In this document: in pieces, positions 15,213 through 20,384 of the stretch
How positions within the stretch are numbered: the first letter of the stretch is position 1
How the letters are laid out: each line of letters starts with the position of its first letter
Virus record (IMG/VR): IMGVR_UViG_3300035698_009522
Span: 1-20,384 of that record
Direction: 5' to 3' (one strand)
DNA from: a virus
Length of the DNA: 20,384 nucleotides
Translations under genes and position numbers: made by a program
Notes under the pieces: model-generated
Told to the model about the DNA's origin: nothing
Databases searched by the model: none
What the model saw: only the letters and a program-made list of their open reading frames with translations

Positions 15213-16319
15213 TTATACTGCAGCAGATACATCAGCTGTAAAGTTAACAGCTAATTTATTAGTTACACCAGTATCAACTAATGCAACAGCAGTTAATTGA
15301 ATTTTACCTGATTTAGCATAAGTATAAGGATCCACGATTATCTCGATTCCACCCCATTGACCAACACATGTTCTGGAGAAGTCTCCAAAATAAACTTTGT
15401 TAGTATTAGCAGCAGGAACTCCATAAGCAGGATATCCATTTAAAGTATCATCAGCCCAAACAGCAGGTCCTGAAGTAGTTCCAAGAGCTATTTTTTGTTT
15501 TAAATAACCTTTAATAGCAGGAGTTGTTACATAAGCACCAGCACCGATATTAAGTCCACCGATAGAAGCTTCCATGTTAACTAAGTCTCCGAAAAGTAAT
15601 CCAGTAGCAGTTACACCAACAACTTGAGTTGCAGCATCTGTTTGAATAGTATCAAAAAGATCGTTAGTAACAGCATTCCAAATACCATTTACAAGGTTCT
15701 GAACGATACCATTATAGATAGCAGGATTTGTTTGTGCAAGTGTCTCTTTAGTAATTGCTTGTGCATGAGTTACTCTTCTCCCAGCTAATGTAAGATCAAC
15801 TACATTTAAAGAAGCATCAGCAGAGTCTGTATTCTCACCTGGGAAAGTAGCAGTATCTTGTGCCATTGAAGGTACAACAAAATTACCTGTTAATCCTGGG
15901 AAGAATGTTACTCCTAATTTCTTTAAGAATTCTTCACCTGGAGAGGTAAGTATATCTAAAGAATTAGCAACATCTTTATTAATAACATCAGTATTAGAAG
16001 TTGAAAGCATAGGCTCAACTCTAAATGACATAGAACCTGTTCCGTCTACAGCATCTCTTAAGAATGTTTGAAATTTTTCACCAAGGTTTGGTTCTGATCT
16101 TGGAGTTTCATCTGCTTCAACAGGAGCATCTTCAACTTCTTCTTTATTAGCTTGCTCAATAGTAAGCATAACTTTAATATCCTTATTCAAGGTTTGAAGC
16201 TCTGCATCAATGGAGTCAGCTCTTTCTTGTACCTCAGGAGTGATATTTTCAGTATCGATAGCTCTTAATTCTTCAACAAGAGCGTTTTTTTGTAATTTTA
16301 ATTCGTTTAATTTTTTCAT
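15213..16319 (-). CDS. Major capsid protein (HK97 fold)
   Basis: This 368-aa shell protein has a charged, helical N-terminal region (about residues 1-95) that looks like the scaffolding delta domain of HK97-type capsid proteins. Cleavage by the neighbouring protease would be expected around residues 95-110, but the exact site is not visible. The mature part has the E-loop/P-domain pattern (LTSPGEEFLKKLGVTFFPG), a long spine-helix region near VTHAQAITKETL, and a C-terminal segment YAKSGKIQLTAVALVDTGV typical of the fold. The C-terminus contains two D-x-S motifs (DASL in the mid-region and DVS five residues from the end). The gene is followed by its own strong terminator. Confidence 0.93.
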   Translation of the reverse strand: MKKLNELKLQKNALVEELRAIDTENITPEVQERADSIDAELQTLNKDIKVMLTIEQANKEEVEDAPVEADETPRSEPNLGEKFQTFLRDAVDGTGSMSFRVEPMLSTSNTDVINKDVANSLDILTSPGEEFLKKLGVTFFPGLTGNFVVPSMAQDTATFPGENTDSADASLNVVDLTLAGRRVTHAQAITKETLAQTNPAIYNGIVQNLVNGIWNAVTNDLFDTIQTDAATQVVGVTATGLLFGDLVNMEASIGGLNIGAGAYVTTPAIKGYLKQKIALGTTSGPAVWADDTLNGYPAYGVPAANTNKVYFGDFSRTCVGQWGGIEIIVDPYTYAKSGKIQLTAVALVDTGVTNKLAVNFTADVSAAV

Positions 16320-16326
16320 TTTAAAT

Positions 16327-16992
16327 TTAGTTATTTTTTAATTCTATAATTTTAATTTTGGTTGTAAACTGAGATTTCTCAGAAGCTTTATCTTGTTCCA
16401 TTTTTAATCTTTCTTCTTCTAATTTAGCTTCATCTGGTTTTTCATCTTCTCTAAACTCAGAGAGTTCTCGAGAGTCAACTGAAGTTTCAGGATAAGCTGC
16501 ATAAGTTACAGAAGATACATCTTTTAAGTCTGCTATTCTTTCAATCATTCTTAATGGAATATTATCTTCACCAGCTACAAATTTATAGTCAGTTTCATCT
16601 AATCTAAAGGCGAAGCTATTTTCTGTAATATCTCCTCTTTTAATCCTTAGCCAAAGTTTTTTAGCATCAGGATCTTCTGGTTCAATTTCTGCACGGAAAA
16701 ATAAGCCTTTATCGGTTTCGGAAAGTTGAAGAGTTCCAGAGCCTGTTCTGGCAAGTACTGTATTTCTATCGTGATTAAACGTAAAAATAACATCTAAGCC
16801 TTTTCTCTGTAATACCTCCGTGAATGATCCTCTTGCGATCTGTTCATAGAACAGTTCTCCATTTTCAAATATAAGTTTAGACCTTACATCAAAAACAGTT
16901 GCGTATCCTTCAATATACTTTTTGTTATCTTCTTCCAAAGCTCTAAAAGTATTATCGTCAGAATTGAAATATCGTCTTTCAAATTTTTGCAT
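16327..16992 (-). CDS. Prohead protease (peptidase S78 / HK97 family)
   Basis: This 221-aa serine protease should mature the procapsid by removing the N-terminal delta domain of the capsid protein. Visible family motifs: EGYATVFDV (28-36), ARGSF (53-57), the catalytic His in FTFNHDRNTVLART (His74), and the nucleophile in ITENSFAFRL (Ser126, equivalent to the family's 'GMSFGF'). DVSSVTYAAYPET (158-170) matches the conserved 'dVSpVtyPAYp' segment. The C-terminal 45 residues are highly charged and lack motifs. The gene sits directly upstream of the capsid gene, as expected for its substrate. Confidence 0.93.
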   Translation of the reverse strand: MQKFERRYFNSDDNTFRALEEDNKKYIEGYATVFDVRSKLIFENGELFYEQIARGSFTEVLQRKGLDVIFTFNHDRNTVLARTGSGTLQLSETDKGLFFRAEIEPEDPDAKKLWLRIKRGDITENSFAFRLDETDYKFVAGEDNIPLRMIERIADLKDVSSVTYAAYPETSVDSRELSEFREDEKPDEAKLEEERLKMEQDKASEKSQFTTKIKIIELKNN

Positions 16993-17002
16993 AATTTGAT
17001 AT

Positions 17003-17016
17003 TTATTTTATATATC
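17003..17016 (-). promoter_or_regulatory. A/T-rich leader element upstream of the prohead protease
   Basis: The minus strand reads GATATATAAAATAA in the 25-base gap between the portal stop and the protease ATG at 16992. It differs in one base from the elements before the small terminase and portal. There is no Shine-Dalgarno sequence in the gap. Confidence 0.4.
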
Positions 17017-17017
17017 T

Positions 17018-18280
17018 TTAATTTGTTTCTAATTCTACGTCTTCATTAACAGATGGATCAGTAGTTGAAATATCCTGTAAGTTATTAGCAGGAATAAAAT
17101 GTTTATCTCCACCTTCATAACGAGGTAGTCCTTCTGCGTCTGCTATTTGATCTCCACTTAATACTCCCATATTGAATAATGAAGTATAATAGCTTTGTTT
17201 AGTCTTACTATCTGTTTGTATTAATTCTTGAAGTGTAAAGTCAATAAAGTAACCTTTCTTTCTTTCCTTTTCAGTAAGTAACTTAAATTCCATCTCTTGT
17301 TTATAAGATCTTATAATTGGACCTAATCCGAATGTAGCGAAGTTCTTTGTTAATTCTTCTATATTCTTAAATGTTCCTGTTTCCAATCCTACGAAAGAAG
17401 GCGGAACATCATACCAAGCAGCAATCTGTCTTGAATCAAATGAACTTGATGCTAAGAATTCTGAATCAATTATATTCATTGAAAGTTGTTGAATCTCAGT
17501 AAAAGGAGGAAGTGTTGCTATTGTACCAGCATTAGAAGGTCCAACATTTTTATGCTTAAATTCCTTCATCGCTTCTATAAAGTTTTTCTGAAAAGCCGCA
17601 TCAGGTACAGTTGACTTTAAGAAGGCAGGTGAGAATGCATTGTTTTCATAATATGCATCTTGAGTGTTCTTTGCTTTATAAAGAGTACTCATATTCATTC
17701 TTTGAGCTTCAACAGGATTAATTCCCCATATTCCGTTTTTACTCACCATTCTAAAGTGAAGAATATTAGCTGAATTAATTACTTCTTTTTTAATAGTTCC
17801 ATTCTCCAATTTTCTATTATGTAAATAATACAATTGTGAACGAACCATTTTATAACCCTCAATTCTATTAGAAGGTATTAGCTCAAGCTTTTCTACTTTA
17901 CCTGTTTTAGAGTTTCTCCATATTCGAGCGAATGAATTTCCTTTCAAGTTTCTATTATATTCAATAGCTGAAAAGAAATCATTAGAGGTCATTATTCCAT
18001 CTGGTGAATAATGAAGTATTTCTTGTCTATAATCGTCTGCTAAAATAACGTTTCCATTACTTGTAGTTTGATAGACGTTTATTGGTAGTCTTGCTAAGTT
18101 ATCAGCAAGCACTTTGCAGCATTTAACTGCAATTCCTATTTTCTCAACATCAGAGTTTTGAAACGTATTTTTGGACAGTCCAGTTAAAAGGGGTGTTACC
18201 ACCTGATCCTCATATGTTTGTTCGGTACCTAACCAAATATTGCCAAAACCTGAAAAAAGATTACGAAATGAATTTGTCAT
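17018..18280 (-). CDS. Portal protein (HK97 family)
   Basis: This 420-aa protein should form the dodecameric ring at the capsid vertex through which DNA enters and leaves. Family features visible: NLARLPINVY (61-70) in the N-terminal wing, the NLKGNSFARI segment (111-120), the stretch around 186-206 including INPVEAQRMNMS, and the conserved IAAWYDVPPSFVG near 286-298. The last is followed by a helix-rich stem/clip region and a C-terminal LSGDQIADAEGLP segment typical of this family. The length is normal. The gene lies between the large terminase and the prohead protease, the standard HK97 order. Confidence 0.95.
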   Translation of the reverse strand: MTNSFRNLFSGFGNIWLGTEQTYEDQVVTPLLTGLSKNTFQNSDVEKIGIAVKCCKVLADNLARLPINVYQTTSNGNVILADDYRQEILHYSPDGIMTSNDFFSAIEYNRNLKGNSFARIWRNSKTGKVEKLELIPSNRIEGYKMVRSQLYYLHNRKLENGTIKKEVINSANILHFRMVSKNGIWGINPVEAQRMNMSTLYKAKNTQDAYYENNAFSPAFLKSTVPDAAFQKNFIEAMKEFKHKNVGPSNAGTIATLPPFTEIQQLSMNIIDSEFLASSSFDSRQIAAWYDVPPSFVGLETGTFKNIEELTKNFATFGLGPIIRSYKQEMEFKLLTEKERKKGYFIDFTLQELIQTDSKTKQSYYTSLFNMGVLSGDQIADAEGLPRYEGGDKHFIPANNLQDISTTDPSVNEDVELETN

Positions 18281-18292
18281 TTTTTTGACTAC

Positions 18293-18306
18293 TTATTTTA
18301 TATATT
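18293..18306 (-). promoter_or_regulatory. A/T-rich leader element upstream of the portal
   Basis: On the minus strand this is AATATATAAAATAA, 12 bases upstream of the portal ATG at 18280 and followed by a run of A. It is identical to the element before the small terminase. It probably belongs to an SD-independent initiation leader. Confidence 0.4.
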
Positions 18307-18315
18307 TATATATCT

Positions 18316-19980
18316 TTAATATGCATCTGATAAGTCTAATTGATTCATAGACCTAAATATTCCTTCTATACTCATAGCAGTTGAAACACATCCATCAACA
18401 CTGTCGATACTTTTATTCTTGATTATCTTGATGTTACCATTACCATCTTTATATATAATAACATTACGGAAGTTCCACCTGAGTGCACCATTATTACTTG
18501 ATTTCCATTTACCATCATAAATAAGTTTTTCTAAGTATTTCATAGGTTCATTAAAACTCATCGTATTTTGAGCAAACACTATACAATTAATACCAAGTTC
18601 TTGTTCAATTTTGGGTATCAATAAAGCAGAGTTAAACTTATCATAATAAAGAGTTTCAATATTATAGTCTTTAGATAAATTACTAATAGTATTGAACAAT
18701 AATTCATAATCTATTGTAGCGGTTTGGCATTGTATGATGTCTCCGGATCTGATCCAAGGTAATAAATCAACGCCATTCTGCCTGATTCGTTTTCTCGCAT
18801 TATTGGCAAAAAAGAATATTGTTCTTGTGTAAACAAAGTCTCCTTCGTTGAATGAGAGTGACAAGGCAGTAAGGTCACGGGTGCTACTGAGATCAATACC
18901 AGCATAACATGTCTTTCCTTTAAATCTTTTCCAATCAACTTCTTCTTCGAAACAAGGTTTTAATACTTCTTCCTCAATCCATTGATCAGCTTCGTTAGTA
19001 AATATATTTAGATGTTTAGTTAAGAAACTATTCAATTGAGATGGTAAGTTTTTAGCTTGGTTATACTCACTAATTAACTTCTCTAATGGAAAGGTTATAT
19101 TCAAATTAGGATTTGACTTAATCCATAATGAGGTATCTCTCCAATCATCACCTTCATCTAAAGTAAACAACATAAAGAAAAATTCACTATCTTCAGCTTC
19201 TTTATTAAGTACTCTTTTACCAGTTTCAAACAACTCATAAGCTAAAGAGTTACAACTAAATCCAGCAGTACTTGTTAAAAAGATAACAGGATTCTCTCTA
19301 CTTATTGTTCCTGACTTTAAATTATTGAATATGTCTGCATTCTCTTGCTCATGTATTTCATCTAATAAACACATGCTGGAACCTAATCCATCTAACATTC
19401 TTGGATTAGCAGCTTTAATCTTACAATAACCTCCTTTACTTCTATCCTTAAATATGATCCTATATCTTTGAGCTTCTAATCTTTTAGATAAAGCAGGTGA
19501 GTGATTGATTATTGATGTAGCTATATCCAATGCAAGTGAAGCCTGATCTCTTGAGTTAGCTATCAATATAGATTGTGGATCTACTACCCCATCTGCAATT
19601 AATCCGTATAATTGTAATGCTGCTGAGAATGTAGTTTTACCTGACTTCTTTCCAGTGAATAAGTAAGCATAATTATACTTTCTTTTATTATCTTTAACTT
19701 TATATAAACCAAATATATTGATTAATATAAAGATCTGAAAGGGTGTTGGAATGAACCTTGCATACCTATCATTACAATTGATATTAATATACCAAAAGAA
19801 CGTAAATACTTGATTTACTTTTTCATCATCTGCATATATGTCTTCTCTATTTATATCTTCAACATATCTCTTTACTGCTAACTTGATCCACTTATTAGTT
19901 ATAACAGAACCATCCTGTACATCATCGATCCACTTTAATACCGATTCCCATAAGTGATCTTTATATTCTTTCTTATCCAT
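18316..19980 (-). CDS. terL: Terminase large subunit (HK97-type)
   Basis: This 554-aa ATP-driven DNA packaging motor and nuclease docks on the portal. The ATPase domain has a Walker A loop GKKSGKTT (residues 110-117), a Walker B strand MCLLDEIH (203-210) with the catalytic Glu, and a coupling motif FLTSTAG (234-240). The RNase H-like nuclease domain starts at GIDLSSTRDL (361-370; Asp363), with a second acidic site at YYDKFNSALL (Asp447) and a third at SIDSVDG (Asp526/Asp529). All expected catalytic positions are present, and the length is normal for the Terminase_1 family. The start codon overlaps the small terminase stop by one base. The protein looks intact and functional. Confidence 0.95.
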   Translation of the reverse strand: MDKKEYKDHLWESVLKWIDDVQDGSVITNKWIKLAVKRYVEDINREDIYADDEKVNQVFTFFWYININCNDRYARFIPTPFQIFILINIFGLYKVKDNKRKYNYAYLFTGKKSGKTTFSAALQLYGLIADGVVDPQSILIANSRDQASLALDIATSIINHSPALSKRLEAQRYRIIFKDRSKGGYCKIKAANPRMLDGLGSSMCLLDEIHEQENADIFNNLKSGTISRENPVIFLTSTAGFSCNSLAYELFETGKRVLNKEAEDSEFFFMLFTLDEGDDWRDTSLWIKSNPNLNITFPLEKLISEYNQAKNLPSQLNSFLTKHLNIFTNEADQWIEEEVLKPCFEEEVDWKRFKGKTCYAGIDLSSTRDLTALSLSFNEGDFVYTRTIFFFANNARKRIRQNGVDLLPWIRSGDIIQCQTATIDYELLFNTISNLSKDYNIETLYYDKFNSALLIPKIEQELGINCIVFAQNTMSFNEPMKYLEKLIYDGKWKSSNNGALRWNFRNVIIYKDGNGNIKIIKNKSIDSVDGCVSTAMSIEGIFRSMNQLDLSDAY

Positions 19981-20315
19981 TAGTTATTAAAGTCTTTATC
20001 AAACCCATCATCTACTTCCACTTCCTTAGCCCAATCCTTTCTATCGGTTGGAGCTATGTTTAACTTTGAGTATAAGTTCTGAACATTCTTTAAAGCAGTA
20101 TCGTATATTCCTACATAAGGAGACTTTTGATAATAAGGATCACGTTCGGGATTACGAACAGTATTGATCATAAGTCCACCTGACATAATACCTTCTTTTG
20201 CTAACTTAACTAATTCGAAATTAAATACGAGTTCTTCTATAAGCTCCTCATCGCTTGGCTTAAAGTTGTCTCCCAGTAGTTCAAGGATCCTTTTCTTTAA
20301 AGCTATTTTCTTCAT
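19980..20315 (-). CDS. Terminase small subunit, P27-like
   Basis: This 111-aa protein probably recognises phage DNA and hands it to the large terminase for packaging. Seen: a basic helical N-terminus, a predicted helical middle, and a C-terminal segment LYSKLNIAPTDRKDW that resembles the 'lGLtPasR' signature near the end of P27-family small terminases. Position also supports it: the gene sits directly before the large terminase, whose ATG overlaps its stop codon as TAATG (19982-19978). That overlap suggests translational coupling. The sequence between the two signatures is not diagnostic, so the family call rests mainly on the C-terminal motif, size and synteny. Confidence 0.75.
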   Translation of the reverse strand: MKKIALKKRILELLGDNFKPSDEELIEELVFNFELVKLAKEGIMSGGLMINTVRNPERDPYYQKSPYVGIYDTALKNVQNLYSKLNIAPTDRKDWAKEVEVDDGFDKDFNN

Positions 20316-20321
20316 AGGGTT

Positions 20322-20335
20322 TTATTTTATATATT
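20322..20335 (-). promoter_or_regulatory. A/T-rich leader element upstream of the small terminase
   Basis: On the minus strand this reads AATATATAAAATAA and lies a few bases upstream of the ATG at 20315. Nearly the same 14-mer precedes the prohead protease, portal and major tail genes. No Shine-Dalgarno sequence is present, so it may act as the A-rich translation-initiation leader used in Bacteroidota. A promoter role cannot be excluded. Confidence 0.4.
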
Positions 20336-20342
20336 CTGAATC

Positions 20343-20384
20343 CTATATAATACCCTTTAGTATGTATTGGGGTTCAAGCTCTCC
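20343..20384 (-). CDS. Possible 3' end of an upstream gene (partial)
   Basis: The right edge, read on the minus strand, stays open from the window end to a TAG at 20345-20343 and would encode the tail GELEPQYILKGII. A second frame is also open and ends at a TAA in the same stretch (ESLNPNTY). One of the two is probably the C-terminus of the gene before the small terminase, but too little sequence is present to choose between them or to assign a function. Confidence 0.3.
   Translation of the reverse strand, partial: GELEPQYILKGII

Noticed and set aside
20361-20384. GGTTCAA stretch like the T-arm of a tRNA at the right edge
   Set aside because: The required G53-C61 pair and T-stem complementarity are missing. 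The stretch reads better as the end of an upstream gene.

Overview
This window is the packaging, head and tail module of a tailed phage or prophage with an HK97-type head and a long-tailed (siphovirus-type) gene order. All convincing genes lie on the minus strand, so the transcription order runs from about 20384 down to 1. The DNA is AT-rich. Starts have no recognisable Shine-Dalgarno sequence and are preceded by A/T-rich leaders. A tail protein carries three BACON domains, which are typical of Bacteroidota. Together these point to a phage or prophage of a Bacteroidota host (Flavobacteriia or gut Bacteroidia). No integrase, replication, tRNA, CRISPR or insertion-sequence signal was seen.

Layout in transcription order. 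Packaging and head: P27-like small terminase (19980-20315), HK97-type large terminase (18316-19980), portal (17018-18280), S78-type prohead protease (16327-16992) and HK97-fold major capsid protein (15213-16319). Neck: gp6-like connector (14600-15136), head-tail joining protein (14280-14600), gp10-like protein (13843-14280) and probable tail terminator (13457-13840). Tail: TP901-1-like major tail protein (12991-13416), tail assembly chaperone G (12571-12903) with its -1 frameshift product GT (12176-12903), tape measure (10140-12161) and a 704-aa tail-tip/hub protein (8010-10124).

The left third (526-8007) is an adhesion cassette of seven proteins: a beta-repeat fibre, a PKD-like plus leucine-rich-repeat protein, a 599-aa coiled-coil fibre with 21-residue repeats, two LamG-like proteins, a 602-aa protein with three BACON domains and a LamG domain, and a stand-alone copy of that protein's N-terminal domain. 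A small coiled-coil membrane protein (233-526) closes the operon, followed by a strong terminator at 141-162.

The genes form one late operon. Rho-independent terminators sit directly after the major capsid and major tail genes, probably to raise the level of these two abundant products. Four junctions use a TAATG stop/start overlap. The most interesting points are: (1) a D-[A/T/V/I/S]-S tripeptide strongly enriched in the adhesion and other probably surface-exposed virion proteins but nearly absent from the tape measure, neck and packaging proteins; (2) the coiled-coil fibre repeats with buried Asn and exact one-heptad insertions; (3) the A-run frameshift site with a downstream hairpin; (4) a tandem array of carbohydrate-binding-type modules.
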